Shown here: positions 17,964-27,034 of the stretch, piece by piece
How positions within the stretch are numbered: position 1 is the first letter of the stretch
How the letters are laid out: each line of letters opens with the position of its first letter
Source of the DNA: Solobacterium sp.
Lineage (GTDB): Bacteria; Bacillota_I; Bacilli_A; Erysipelotrichales; Erysipelotrichaceae
Direction: 5' to 3'
Assembly: GCA_024696355.1 (NCBI GenBank)
Contig: JAILGV010000087.1
Span: forward strand, 1-62,940
DNA length: 62,940 bases
Notes under the pieces: model-generated
What the model was told of the DNA's origin: nothing
Database searches by the model: none
The model's input: the letters and a program-made list of their open reading frames with translations, nothing else
Made by a program: the position numbers and the translations under genes

Positions 17964-18761
17964 TCAATCTTGTTCTGCCACGGAAGCTCTGATGCGGTAC
18001 TGACAGCGGAATTTTCCGTTTTCCCTGATCATTCTCATCAGGAATCCGGTGGTATCACTGGTAAATACGCAGCCGTTGTTCCTTGCAAGCCGTATCATCG
18101 GTTCGAGAATCTTCAGATTGATGCAGGTGAGATCATCGATTGTTATGATCTGGCAGATGCTTTTTCCTTTCGGAATGACCCTGATCATATGATCGGGGAT
18201 GATAATGTTGTTCTCTTCAAGAATATAGCGGTAGGATCCGATGCCTGTCTCTATGGGAACCGTTCTGTCGGTATCGCCGCTGTTCAGATCTTCTTTCCTG
18301 ATCCGGACAGTGCCTGAGCAGAGATAGTAAATATCGGGGTTTGCGGCCATGATACTGCTGTTCATGTCCTTGTTATAAAAGAAGAAATCATACTTGTCAT
18401 CCTCGACATCGATAAAGGAAGCGGCCTCTCTGTCACTCTGCAGAATATGCTGCTTTTCAATTTCGAGATACCGAAGTTCCGCCTGCATGATTGCAGTTCT
18501 TCTTTTGAGTTCGTTTTTTTCACGTTCGATGATATCGATCAGCTCACGGTTGTCCGAAGCGTTGTAATAACTGTCAATCATATCAAAACTCAGCCCGAGT
18601 CCGCGTAGTTTCCTGAGGTGGGCAAGGGCGGTGTAGTCATTAATGGAATACTCATAGTATCCGTTTTCCTGTCTTACCGGATTCAGGTATCCGTTTTTCC
18701 GGTATGATCTTATGGTTTCGGGATTCAGTCCGGTAAGTCTGGACAGCTGGTTGATTTTCAT
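17964..18761 (-). CDS. MerR-family regulator
   Basis: 265 residues. Residues 1-70 are a typical MerR winged helix (INQLSRLTGLNPETIRSYRKNGYLNP...YSINDY), followed by the dimerising coiled coil (about 85-120) and a C-terminal domain of roughly 140 residues. That domain could be a ligand-binding fold like the one in BmrR-type drug sensors, but I cannot assign it firmly. It has no cysteine cluster of the metal-sensor kind. It is divergent from the flavoprotein gene, and the promoter between them has the exact geometry MerR proteins act on. Confidence 0.9.
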   Translation of the reverse strand: MKINQLSRLTGLNPETIRSYRKNGYLNPVRQENGYYEYSINDYTALAHLRKLRGLGLSFDMIDSYYNASDNRELIDIIEREKNELKRRTAIMQAELRYLEIEKQHILQSDREAASFIDVEDDKYDFFFYNKDMNSSIMAANPDIYYLCSGTVRIRKEDLNSGDTDRTVPIETGIGSYRYILEENNIIIPDHMIRVIPKGKSICQIITIDDLTCINLKILEPMIRLARNNGCVFTSDTTGFLMRMIRENGKFRCQYRIRASVAEQD

Positions 18762-18804
18762 ACAGATGACATTTCTCTTTCCTGATTTTAATTCTGATAG
18801 GTTA

Positions 18805-18845
18805 TTGACCCTGTATATTATACAGGGTTTATAACTAATACGTAA
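18805..18845. promoter_or_regulatory. MerR-type divergent promoter/operator
   Basis: Plus strand, to the flavoprotein: TTGACC (18805-18810), a 19-base spacer, TATAAC (18830-18835). The spacer holds the perfect palindrome CCCTGTATA-T-TATACAGGG (18809-18827). Over-long 19-base spacers with a dyad are the hallmark of MerR-activated promoters, where the protein twists the DNA to realign the boxes. Minus strand, to merR: TTACGT (18840-18845), 17 bases, TATAAT (18817-18822), with the -10 inside the palindrome, so binding should also repress merR. Confidence 0.85.
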
Positions 18846-18884
18846 GTATTTGTGAAATATTTATAAATCACTGGAGGAAAGCAA

Positions 18885-21413
18885 ATGAAGAAATTACTTA
18901 AGGGAATGCTTGGTGCTCTTCTTGCTGTATCAATGGCCGGCTGCGCCGGCGCTGATGCGGGTGCAGCTGAAGAACAGGGCAAGTTTACTGCCGGGACCTA
19001 CTCGGCAACCGCTGAAGGTTTCGGCGGTCCCGTTACTGTTACCGTGACAACCGACGGAAAAACGATTACGGATGTCAAAATCGAAGGTGACAAGGAAACC
19101 CCGAATGTCGGCGGTGCCGCTCTTGAAAAACTGGCATCCGAGATTATTGAAGCCGCTTCCGATCAGATCGATACTGTATCGGGCGCAACTGTAACATCCA
19201 CTGCCGTCAAGGAAGCCGCAGCTCAGGCACTTGCACTGGCAGAGGGGAAATCTGCCGAAACATCGGCGGAAATCAAAGCAGGCACATACACAGGAAAAGG
19301 TGAAGGCTATAACGGACCTGTGGAAGTTTCGGCAGAGATCGATGAAAACGGAAAGCTGACAGCTCTGGAAGTGACTGCCAGCGGTGAAACAGATCATGTC
19401 GGTACGGTTGCGTATGACATTATGATTCCTGAAATGCTTGAAGCAGGCGGATCCGGTGTCGACAACGTATCCGGTGCCACATTCACAAGCAGAGCCCTCA
19501 AGGAGGCAGTCAACGCTGCGGCGGCAGAAGCAGGTGTCAATGTTTCTGAATTCTCCAAGGCAGTTGAGGCTCCGGCTGCGGGCGAACCTGTTGAAGGAAC
19601 ATGGGATGTTGTCATCGTCGGTGCCGGCGGTGCAGGCATCGCGGCAGCTGCACAGGCTGCACAGAACGGTGAAACTGTTCTTGTGATTGAGCAGAACGCC
19701 GAAGTAGGCGGAAACACACTCGTATCCGGCGGTCAGTATCAGTCTGTTATGCCTTACCTGGTATGGAATGCAGCTGATCCCGATGCCGTAACAGGTGTCG
19801 GATACGACGGAAACACATACAACAAGGTCAAATCTGTCAACGGATGCATCAACGAGCTCAAGACAATTCTCAACTGGAGTGAAGCTCCCTTCGACGAGGA
19901 TTTCTATAAAGACAACGAATATGTCATCGGTGATATCGAAGAACTCTCCAAGCACGGCGTTCATGCGGAATATCTGCCGATTCTGCAGGCGCTCAAGAAG
20001 GAAATCAGTGCATATCTTGCATGGGCTCAGCCGAAGCTTGATGCCGGTACACCCGAATCAGAGCTCACACTGTTCTCAACTCTGAATCTCCACAAGTTCC
20101 AGACATATTACGGCGGTCTCAGACAGAGTGCCGACAAGAGCCAGTGGATCTACGGTGATGTTGATCTGGTCAGCCAGTTCATTGATGACGGACAGGATCT
20201 CAAGCCGTGGCTTGAATCCATGGGTTCGACATTTATTGAAGATACACAGCCGACACTGATCGGTGCACTCTGGTACAGAGAAAACGAATTCATCGGCGCT
20301 GAGGTTGACACAGACGGCGACGGCACAGCCGAAAGCTATCCCGGACGCTGGGGCACATATTTCATGGCTCCGATGACTGCTTATCTCAATGCGGATGAAG
20401 CAAATGAACTGATGCTCAGAACAACAGCAAAGTCTCTGATCGTTGAAGACGGAAAGGTAACAGGCGTCAGGGCTGTCAGATATGACGGTACGGAAGTAAC
20501 CGCTCATGCCGGCAAGGGTGTTATTCTGGCTACCGGCGGCTATGCTGCTAATATTGATCTCGTACTTGATGAGAATATTTACTGGTCTTCCGAATACCTG
20601 ACAAAGTCCACGCAGACAACCAACCGTTCCTCCCTGACAGGTTCGGGTATCGAAATGGCTCAGGAAGCAGGTGCCGACGTAACAGGTATGGGCTTCACAC
20701 AGCTGATGCCGATTTCCTGGGTTGACAACGGCGACCTTGCATTCGGCGGCGGAAACTATGCAGCCTGGATCAATCCTCATACCGGAAAGAGATTCGTAGA
20801 CGAAGGTTCCGAACGTGATGTTCTGTCCCTTGCTGAATTCAGAAACGGCATGGAAGTGAACGGCACAAAGGGTGTCTTCATTGAAATCTACAATGCCGAG
20901 CAGATGATGCCGGCTCCCAAGCAGCTCGCTGACGGAGACTATGAAGGCAGATACTACAGAGTTCACGCAAATGAAGAAGAACTCGGAGCTCTGCTTTCCA
21001 AACTCGGTGCAGAATGTGATGCAGCGACTGTCATCGATACACTGACGAAGTATGATATGGCAGTCATGGGGCAGGGAGAATTCGAAGACGCTCCCAAGGC
21101 AATTGCTTCAAGAACTGTCGGTGATGTTCAGAAGAACGAAGACGGAACATACAATGTTGATTCCTATGATCTTGCGAATACACTTGTCACAGTACGTCTG
21201 ATGGCTCCTTCCACACACCATACAATGGGCGGACTTGTTGTTGACACAGACCGTCATGTACTTGACAAAGACGGAAATGTCATCAAGGGTCTCTACGCTG
21301 CAGGTGAAGTTACCGGCGGTATCCACGGCGGCAACCGTCTCGGCGGAAACGCGATTGTTGAAATCTTTGTTTCAGGACGTACGGCAGCCAATGCTGTGAC
21401 AGCCGACAATTAA
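18885..21413 (+). CDS. Lipoprotein flavin reductase with two FMN-binding domains
   Basis: 842 residues. A lipoprotein signal (SMAGC, Cys20) anchors it outside the membrane. Two FMN_bind domains follow (about 33-116 and 131-216), each ending in the ApbE flavinylation motif (DTVSGATVTS with Thr102, DNVSGATFTS with Thr199). From about 240 comes an FrdA/urocanate-reductase-type FAD domain: VVIVGAGGAGIAAA, GGNTLVSGG, the active-site-like STHHTMGGL and GGIHGGNRLGGNAI. Relatives are extracytoplasmic reductases that pass electrons from covalent FMN to a small organic acceptor such as fumarate or urocanate. The acceptor here cannot be read. GGAGGAAAG precedes the start. Expression is probably controlled by the divergent MerR protein. 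Confidence 0.92.
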   Translation: MKKLLKGMLGALLAVSMAGCAGADAGAAEEQGKFTAGTYSATAEGFGGPVTVTVTTDGKTITDVKIEGDKETPNVGGAALEKLASEIIEAASDQIDTVSGATVTSTAVKEAAAQALALAEGKSAETSAEIKAGTYTGKGEGYNGPVEVSAEIDENGKLTALEVTASGETDHVGTVAYDIMIPEMLEAGGSGVDNVSGATFTSRALKEAVNAAAAEAGVNVSEFSKAVEAPAAGEPVEGTWDVVIVGAGGAGIAAAAQAAQNGETVLVIEQNAEVGGNTLVSGGQYQSVMPYLVWNAADPDAVTGVGYDGNTYNKVKSVNGCINELKTILNWSEAPFDEDFYKDNEYVIGDIEELSKHGVHAEYLPILQALKKEISAYLAWAQPKLDAGTPESELTLFSTLNLHKFQTYYGGLRQSADKSQWIYGDVDLVSQFIDDGQDLKPWLESMGSTFIEDTQPTLIGALWYRENEFIGAEVDTDGDGTAESYPGRWGTYFMAPMTAYLNADEANELMLRTTAKSLIVEDGKVTGVRAVRYDGTEVTAHAGKGVILATGGYAANIDLVLDENIYWSSEYLTKSTQTTNRSSLTGSGIEMAQEAGADVTGMGFTQLMPISWVDNGDLAFGGGNYAAWINPHTGKRFVDEGSERDVLSLAEFRNGMEVNGTKGVFIEIYNAEQMMPAPKQLADGDYEGRYYRVHANEEELGALLSKLGAECDAATVIDTLTKYDMAVMGQGEFEDAPKAIASRTVGDVQKNEDGTYNVDSYDLANTLVTVRLMAPSTHHTMGGLVVDTDRHVLDKDGNVIKGLYAAGEVTGGIHGGNRLGGNAIVEIFVSGRTAANAVTADN

Positions 21414-21434
21414 TCAGAATCATACAATTCCTGA

Positions 21435-21463
21435 GGTCGCATCCTGGTGATGCGGCCTTTTAA
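21435..21463 (+). terminator. Terminator of the flavoprotein gene
   Basis: GGTCGCATC, a five-base loop, GATGCGGCC and then TTTTAAT: a 9-bp stem with one wobble. Confidence 0.8.
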
Positions 21464-21536
21464 TATGCCGTGCCTTCGGACAGATTGTGCATTCCGAATG
21501 AAATGATACGGTGCATCCGCCGGCAGCCGCAAATAA

Positions 21537-21565
21537 TTAACATACCCTGCAACTTGTGATAGAAT
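21537..21565 (+). promoter_or_regulatory. Promoter of the patatin gene
   Basis: TTAACA (21537-21542), 17-base spacer, TAGAAT (21560-21565), about 25 bases before the start codon. Confidence 0.6.
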
Positions 21566-21589
21566 AGCCGATGAGGTTTTAAAAGCAAA

Positions 21590-22489
21590 ATGAAAGAGTA
21601 CAGTGATTACGATGCGATTCCCAGGGGAAGAGCTGATTCAGATATTGTTCAGGGGTGCGCTGTCCTGGAGGGCGGTGCTTTCCGCGGTCTTTATACCCAG
21701 GGCGTTCTTGATGCGCTGATGGAGGAAGATATCAATCTGCAGACGACGGTCGGCGTCAGTGCCGGAGCCATGAGCGGCATGAACTATGTCAGCGGGCAGA
21801 TCGGAAGAAGTGCAAGATATAATCTGGCATACAGACATGACAGAAATTATATCGGAATAGGGGCAATGAGAAGAGAACACGGCATTACCGGGTTTCATTA
21901 TCTGTTCGAAGATCTCGATCATGTGGAACCGTTTGATACAGAACGATTCAATGACCCGTCAAGAAGATTTATCGCCCAGGCAACCGATATCGAAACCGGT
22001 CTGCCTGTATATTTCGAAAAAGGGAAATGCTCCTCGATTCTGGATGCAGTTGCGGCGAGTGCCAGTGTTCCGTATATTACGGAGCCGGTGGAAATCGACG
22101 GCAGAAGATATCTTGACGGCGGATGTGCAGTCAAGATACCTGTGGATTTTGCACTGAAGGAGAATTTCGAAAAAATTCTTGTTGTCAGAACAAGGAACAG
22201 GGATTACCGGAAAACAAGCAGGGCGCCTGAGAGGATCATCCGGATTGAATATAAAAACTATCCGGAATTCAAGCGCAATCTGCAGAAGGAAACAGATAAC
22301 TACAATGCTCTTGCCGAAAGACTGCTCAAACTCGAAGAAGAGGGCCGGATATTTATGATTGCTCCGGACACTCCGGTAAATATTTCGAGATTCGAAGGTG
22401 ATCTTGAAAAACTGGGTGATCTTTACTGGCAGGGATATTACAATGCCAGAGACGCACTTCCGGCTTTAAAGCATTATCTCGGCATTTAG
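21590..22489 (+). CDS. Patatin-like phospholipase
   Basis: 299 residues, cytoplasmic type of the RssA/YjjU group. The oxyanion loop GGAFRG, the nucleophile elbow GVSAG (Ser57) and the second dyad residue in YLDGGCAVKIP are all present, with the family's RRFIAQATDIETG segment between them. It would hydrolyse an acyl ester, probably a lipid; the physiological substrate is unknown. The only purine-rich site (GAGG) is rather far from the ATG. It ends with TAG. Confidence 0.88.
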   Translation: MKEYSDYDAIPRGRADSDIVQGCAVLEGGAFRGLYTQGVLDALMEEDINLQTTVGVSAGAMSGMNYVSGQIGRSARYNLAYRHDRNYIGIGAMRREHGITGFHYLFEDLDHVEPFDTERFNDPSRRFIAQATDIETGLPVYFEKGKCSSILDAVAASASVPYITEPVEIDGRRYLDGGCAVKIPVDFALKENFEKILVVRTRNRDYRKTSRAPERIIRIEYKNYPEFKRNLQKETDNYNALAERLLKLEEEGRIFMIAPDTPVNISRFEGDLEKLGDLYWQGYYNARDALPALKHYLGI

Positions 22490-22640
22490 CGGCATCAGGC
22501 TTCAGGAGAAACATCCCGGAGCTTTTATTTCAGCAGACTGCAGAGTTTTCTGCGGACACTCAGGAAACATGATCCGGCAGTTTCGGAAAACACAGTATTT
22601 ACGAACTGACGATCGTGGATTATATAAAATACATAAGTTT

Positions 22641-23366
22641 ATGAAAAATACGGAAAACAAGGCTGGAAAACAGCTGTACATGGAGGGACTGAAGGACGGA
22701 ATACCTGTAGCGATGGGGTATTTCGCCGTTTCTTTTACGCTGGGCATAACCATGAAGAATATCGGCATGTCCGCAGTTCAGGGATTTATCATGAGTCTTC
22801 TGAACAACGCTTCGGCCGGGGAGTATGCCGGTATTACCATGATTGCCTCAAATGCGCCTTATATTGAAACGGCTCTGATGATACTGATCGCAAATGCCAG
22901 ATATCTGCTGATGAGCTGTTCCCTGTCGCAGAAGCTCGACAGTACGGTCAATACGCTGCAGCGCATGATTATCGGCTTTGATGTAACGGATGAGCTGTTT
23001 GCGCTGGCTGTAAGCCGTGAAAACAAACTTGAACCTGTGTATTTTTACGGTGCGATGACGCTTCCCCTGGCAGGATGGTCAACGGGGACGATGCTCGGTG
23101 TTATAGCCGGATCGGCACTGCCTGCCCGGATTGTTTCGGCACTGTCCGTGGCTTTATACGGGATGTTTCTGGCAATTATTATTCCTCCCGCAAGAAACAG
23201 CAGAATTATTTCGGTTCTTGTCCTCGTCAGCTTTGCATGCAGTTTCCTGTGCGGAATTCTGCCGGGAGTATCATCCCTGTCCGAAGGCACCCGGACACTG
23301 ATTCTTACGGTGCTTCTGGCCGGAGGGGCTGCTGTCCTGTTTCCGGTAAAGGAGGAAGCAGTATGA
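22641..23366 (+). CDS. azlC: AzlC-family branched-chain amino acid exporter, large subunit
   Basis: Large membrane subunit of the AzlCD (LIV-E) exporter. The start at 22641 gives 241 residues, with about 16 residues before the conserved EGLKDGIPVAMGYFAVSFTLGI opening, as is normal. An earlier in-frame ATG at 22569 is possible. TTTACG-17-TATAAA lies immediately upstream of 22641 (about 22598-22626), which also favours the shorter form. Family motifs include NNASAGEYAG, NARYLLMSCSLSQKL and DVTDELFAL. It overlaps azlD by four bases (ATGA). Confidence 0.87.
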   Translation: MKNTENKAGKQLYMEGLKDGIPVAMGYFAVSFTLGITMKNIGMSAVQGFIMSLLNNASAGEYAGITMIASNAPYIETALMILIANARYLLMSCSLSQKLDSTVNTLQRMIIGFDVTDELFALAVSRENKLEPVYFYGAMTLPLAGWSTGTMLGVIAGSALPARIVSALSVALYGMFLAIIIPPARNSRIISVLVLVSFACSFLCGILPGVSSLSEGTRTLILTVLLAGGAAVLFPVKEEAV

Positions 23367-23668
23367 GAAGCATCTGGATGCAGATATTTGTTATGTTTGC
23401 GGTGACATACCTGATCAGGGTGCTTCCGCTTACATTGATCAGAAAGCCGATTACCAATGTTTATATCCGTTCATTTCTTTATTATGTTCCTTATGCAACC
23501 CTTGCGGTTATGACTTTCCCGGCGATGATCCGGGCAACGAATTCTCTGTACAGCGGCATTCTCGCTTTTGCGGCAGGGGTTATCCTGACATGGAAAAAGG
23601 CGGGTCTGTTTGCAACATCGGTCAGCTGCTGCATTGTTGTTTTTATCGCGGAACTGATTATTTTGTAA
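23363..23668 (+). CDS. azlD: AzlD-family exporter small subunit
   Basis: 101 residues with about three to four membrane helices. The conserved opening VTYLIRVLPLTLIRKP, the SFLYYVPYATLAVMTFPA segment and the AGVILTWKKAGLFATSV turn match AzlD. GGAGG lies seven bases upstream, inside azlC. It forms the exporter with AzlC, probably releasing branched-chain amino acids or analogues. Confidence 0.88.
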   Translation: MRSIWMQIFVMFAVTYLIRVLPLTLIRKPITNVYIRSFLYYVPYATLAVMTFPAMIRATNSLYSGILAFAAGVILTWKKAGLFATSVSCCIVVFIAELIIL

Positions 23669-23697
23669 GGTTCATCTGACGTTAAAATCAGGGACGG

Positions 23698-23720
23698 AAA
23701 ACGCCGCAGGGCGTTTTTTT
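23698..23720 (+). terminator. azlCD terminator
   Basis: AAAACGCC, GCAG loop, GGCG and then seven T: a strong intrinsic terminator 30 bases past azlD. Confidence 0.88.
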
Positions 23721-23736
23721 ATCTGCGGCAGATCAG

Positions 23737-23765
23737 TTCAAAGCGGACAGTGCCTGTGCTATGAT
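23737..23765 (+). promoter_or_regulatory. Promoter of the alpha/beta hydrolase gene
   Basis: TTCAAA (23737-23742), 17-base spacer, TATGAT (23760-23765), about 40 bases before the chosen start at 23806. Confidence 0.6.
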
Positions 23766-23805
23766 AAAACTAACAGAAGAGCCCTGGGCTCGGGAGGAAA
23801 TTATA

Positions 23806-24732
23806 ATGCTGAGAGAAGTAAACTTTTTGTCATACAACGGAAGAGATACAGTTTACGGATGGATTTATGTACCTGCATGTGAACCGGAAGGCATCATTCA
23901 GCTTGTTCATGGTTTCGGCGAGCATTCCCGCAGATATCTGCACATGATTACTTCATTTATGGAAGCAGGATATATTGTTGCGGCTGATGATCATGTCGGC
24001 CACGGCAAAACTGCTGTTGAAAACAACACCTGGGGTGACTGGGGTGACAAGGGCTTTGAAACAATGATGGAAGACGAGAAAAAGCTTCACGATCTTGTCT
24101 GCGGCATTTATCCGGATATTCCGTATTTCATGTTCGGACACAGCATGGGCTCCTTTATTACCAGAATGTATATGGCAAAATACGGTTCTGATCTGAGCGG
24201 AGCCACAATCTGCGGAACCACCGGTGTATGGCCGGGTCTTGACGAATCAATTGCGGCTGTTCAGAAGCTTGTGGATGAAGGAAAAGGTGAAGAAAGTGAT
24301 CCGACGCTTGCCGGCAATCTGATGGGCTGGATGTTTGCACGCTGCCCGGAAGGTGTAAAGATCGGCAACGAATGGATCTGTGATGATCCGTATGTCCAGA
24401 AGGATCATGCAGAGGATCCGTTTGATGCATTTACAAAACCCACGAAGAACCGTGCATGGCTTTATTTCCTGCAGATGATGAAGGACATTACCGGTCCGCA
24501 GTGGGCTGAGAAGGTTCCTGCAGATCTGCCGGTTTACAACATTGCCGGAGATCAGGATCCTGTCGGTCAGTACGGAAAAGGTGTATACGAAACAGCGAAC
24601 TGGCTCGCTGATACCGGCCACAAGGTTAATACAAATCTGTATTCCGGCTACCGCCATGAGATCCATAATTACTCTGACATCAGGGAGATTGTTGAAGAGG
24701 GAATTATTGATTTCTTCGATTACTGTGACTGA
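23806..24732 (+). CDS. Alpha/beta hydrolase, monoacylglycerol-lipase-like
   Basis: 308 residues. The start at 23806 follows GGGAGGAAATTATA; an ATG 15 codons earlier overlaps the promoter and is rejected. HGFGEHSRRY is the lipase lid/oxyanion motif, DHVGHGKT follows, the nucleophile elbow is FGHSMG (Ser113), and Asp (AGDQDPVG) and His (GYRHEIHN) complete the triad, all typical of the lysophospholipase/monoglyceride-lipase group. It has no signal peptide. A glycerolipid or small-ester substrate is likely but not proven. Confidence 0.88.
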   Translation: MLREVNFLSYNGRDTVYGWIYVPACEPEGIIQLVHGFGEHSRRYLHMITSFMEAGYIVAADDHVGHGKTAVENNTWGDWGDKGFETMMEDEKKLHDLVCGIYPDIPYFMFGHSMGSFITRMYMAKYGSDLSGATICGTTGVWPGLDESIAAVQKLVDEGKGEESDPTLAGNLMGWMFARCPEGVKIGNEWICDDPYVQKDHAEDPFDAFTKPTKNRAWLYFLQMMKDITGPQWAEKVPADLPVYNIAGDQDPVGQYGKGVYETANWLADTGHKVNTNLYSGYRHEIHNYSDIREIVEEGIIDFFDYCD

Positions 24733-24753
24733 TCCGGCCTGAGGGAAACAAAG

Positions 24754-24783
24754 AATTGTCCGCACTGCGCGGACAATTTTTTT
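24754..24783 (+). terminator. Terminator of the alpha/beta hydrolase gene
   Basis: AATTGTCCGC, a five-base loop and GCGGACAATT, then seven T in total. It separates this gene from the convergent RluA-like gene; the minus-strand tail is less T-rich. Confidence 0.85.
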
Positions 24784-24821
24784 ATATGAGAAAAGGCATA
24801 AAGAAAACGGACGGGCGTCCG

Positions 24822-25712
24822 TTATCTGAAGAACATTCTGAAGTCGGGGTTCATAGTATCTTTTGCCGTGCAGACTTCATGCGTGACGGGGTTGGGAAAT
24901 TCAATTTCATCTGCCCAGAGGCACATGTTCCTGAAATCTGCCGAGGGAATTCCGTACAGGGGATCATTGATGATCGGGTGACGGTTGCCGGAAAGGTGCA
25001 CCCTGATCTGATGTGTCCTTCCTGTTTCAAGCGTGCATCCTATCAGCATGTATCTGTTTTTCCTTGCCAGGAATTCCGCCCTGGTGACTGCTTCCTTCCC
25101 GGATTCTGAGAAACGGTACTTTCCCGATACATGACGGTCTTTTCCGATCTTCTGGTTGTAGGTGAACTTTCTGCCCGGCTCACCGCTTCCCAGCGTGATG
25201 GCCAGGTAATGTCTGCGGATCTGCTTTTCCTCAAGCATGGCATCATACCACGGCTGGAAGAAGGGGATTTTCACAAAGAGCACCAGTCCGCTGGTTTCTT
25301 TGTCCAGTCTGTGGATGTATCTGACGGGAGTGTCAATTCCGTTTGCGGTCTGCCATGCAGCGGCGCGGCAGGCGAGACAGTCAGGATCGTTTTCATCATG
25401 GATAATGATGCCCGCATCTTTGTGCGCGACATATACGAAGTCATCTTCGTAGACAACACGGCAGGGTGTTTCCGACGGTTTGAAATCTGTTTTCAGTGCA
25501 GGAAGAAGGATTGTAACGATATCGTTCTTCTGCAGCACGGTCTGATCATTTGAAACCGGTTCACGGTTGATCAGAATGTTTTTGTTCAGTATAAGGAGAT
25601 ATCTGTTCTTTTTTGACTGGCGGAAGTATTCAAGAAATTCCTGAACGGTCTTTCCTTCAAATTCACTGCCTGTATCTATACTGATTCTTCCTTTTTTCAG
25701 CTCGTATTTCAT
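24822..25712 (-). CDS. RluA-family pseudouridine synthase
   Basis: 296 residues. An S4-like N-terminal region (to about residue 80) precedes the catalytic core with RYIHRLDKETSGLVLF, whose Asp attacks the target uridine, and ends with the GRTHQIRVHLSG motif. These enzymes isomerise uridine to pseudouridine in rRNA or tRNA; the target site cannot be read. Its ATG overlaps the stop of the rRNA methyltransferase gene (ATGA), making it the last gene of a four-gene minus-strand operon. Confidence 0.93.
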   Translation of the reverse strand: MKYELKKGRISIDTGSEFEGKTVQEFLEYFRQSKKNRYLLILNKNILINREPVSNDQTVLQKNDIVTILLPALKTDFKPSETPCRVVYEDDFVYVAHKDAGIIIHDENDPDCLACRAAAWQTANGIDTPVRYIHRLDKETSGLVLFVKIPFFQPWYDAMLEEKQIRRHYLAITLGSGEPGRKFTYNQKIGKDRHVSGKYRFSESGKEAVTRAEFLARKNRYMLIGCTLETGRTHQIRVHLSGNRHPIINDPLYGIPSADFRNMCLWADEIEFPNPVTHEVCTAKDTMNPDFRMFFR

Positions 25713-27034
25713 TTTTTCTCCTTCGGTTTTCCTCTGCGTTCAAGGACCGCAACAGCTTCAATCAGCGGGGTATTCGGAAACATATCATACGGGATAACAG
25801 TGCGGACATCAAATTCCTGCTTCAGTGCTTTGATGTTCTTGCCCAGTGTTGCCGGATTGCATGACACATAAATAATCTTATGTATCTCACTGTTCAGAAC
25901 GGCTTCAATCATTGCATCGTCCATTCCGCTTCTGGGGGGATCGGCAAGCAGTGTATCAACCTGGTACTCGGAACACACTTTTTTCAGTCCCTCTGCAGCG
26001 TCTGCGCAGATAAAGCGGGCATTCGGAACACGGTTGGCTGAGGCATTGGCGCCTGCGTTGGCGACAGCACTGCCGACCGATTCAATACCGACCACATGTC
26101 TGGCTTTGTCTCTGGCAAGAAGGCTCATGGCTCCGACGCCGCAGTAAGCTTCGGCAACCGTATTGCAGGGATCAATTTTTGATACAGCCATCTCATACAG
26201 TTTTTCGGCCTGCTCAACATTGAGCTGGAAAAATGAATCCGCACTGAGCATGAGACTGATGCCGTGGACTTCGGCTGTAATTCCTTCGGATCCATAAAGA
26301 ACTTTCGGATCGGTTCCGAAAATACCGGCTCCTTTTTTTCTTGTGTTGACAGACTGTACAACAGACTCCATGCCGGCGATCTTTCCGATTGATTCGCCGA
26401 GTCCCTCGGGAAGGCGGTCCCTTCCCGTAATCAGAGCACACTGGAAGTGACCGCGGATACCGCGGAGAACAAGATACCTGATGCCGTATCCGTTCCGGAA
26501 GCTCTTCAGACCGTACCGGTTCAGGATTTCAAGAACCTGCTTTCTCACTTCTTCAAGTTCCTCTGTATGCATCGGGCAGGAATCAATCGCAGCAAAATGA
26601 TTTGTTCCGGGCTGATACATACCGGTAACGAGCTTTCCGCCGTATTCACTGACCGGAAGCTTGCAGGCTGTACGGTAGGCAGTCTGCCGGGGACTCTCGT
26701 GCATGTTCCTGATCAGCTTTCTGCTGACATGGCCGTATTTCCAGAGAGCTTCCTCCAGAAGCTTTTTCTTCCAGACAAGCTGTGCCTCATATTTCATTGT
26801 AATCAGTGAACAGCCGCCGCATTTTCTGTCATAGGGGCAGCAGCTTCTGATGCGGTCTTCACTGAAACTTATGATCTTGTTCTTTTCCGCCCTGATGTAG
26901 CGGTCGTTTTCTTCGGTGACTGTGACTTCGGCTGTTTCGCCGGGCAGAACGGACATGCAGAAAACCGGTTTCCCGTTGAGATAACCGATTCCTTCCCCGT
27001 TGATTCCCATTTTTACAAATTCTATTTTGCTCAT
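25709..27034 (-). CDS. rlmD: 23S rRNA (uracil-5-)-methyltransferase, RlmD/RlmCD type
   Basis: 441 residues of the TrmA/RumA class. It contains a TRAM-like N-terminal domain, the iron-sulfur cysteines CCPYDRKCGGC, the SAM-binding AEAYCGVGAMSLLA, the LLADPPRSGMD motif and the catalytic VSCNPATLGKN cysteine. It transfers a methyl group from SAM to C5 of uridine. In Firmicutes such proteins usually modify 23S U1939 and sometimes U747; which applies here cannot be read, so the symbol is approximate. It overlaps both neighbours by four bases. Confidence 0.92.
   Translation of the reverse strand: MSKIEFVKMGINGEGIGYLNGKPVFCMSVLPGETAEVTVTEENDRYIRAEKNKIISFSEDRIRSCCPYDRKCGGCSLITMKYEAQLVWKKKLLEEALWKYGHVSRKLIRNMHESPRQTAYRTACKLPVSEYGGKLVTGMYQPGTNHFAAIDSCPMHTEELEEVRKQVLEILNRYGLKSFRNGYGIRYLVLRGIRGHFQCALITGRDRLPEGLGESIGKIAGMESVVQSVNTRKKGAGIFGTDPKVLYGSEGITAEVHGISLMLSADSFFQLNVEQAEKLYEMAVSKIDPCNTVAEAYCGVGAMSLLARDKARHVVGIESVGSAVANAGANASANRVPNARFICADAAEGLKKVCSEYQVDTLLADPPRSGMDDAMIEAVLNSEIHKIIYVSCNPATLGKNIKALKQEFDVRTVIPYDMFPNTPLIEAVAVLERRGKPKEKK

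Noticed and set aside
18930-20966. Long minus-strand open frames opposite the flavoprotein gene (344 and 296 codons)
   Set aside because: They are Cys-, Ser- and Phe-rich mirror products of a gene with strong codon bias, match no family, and have no ribosome site; the sense protein is unambiguous.
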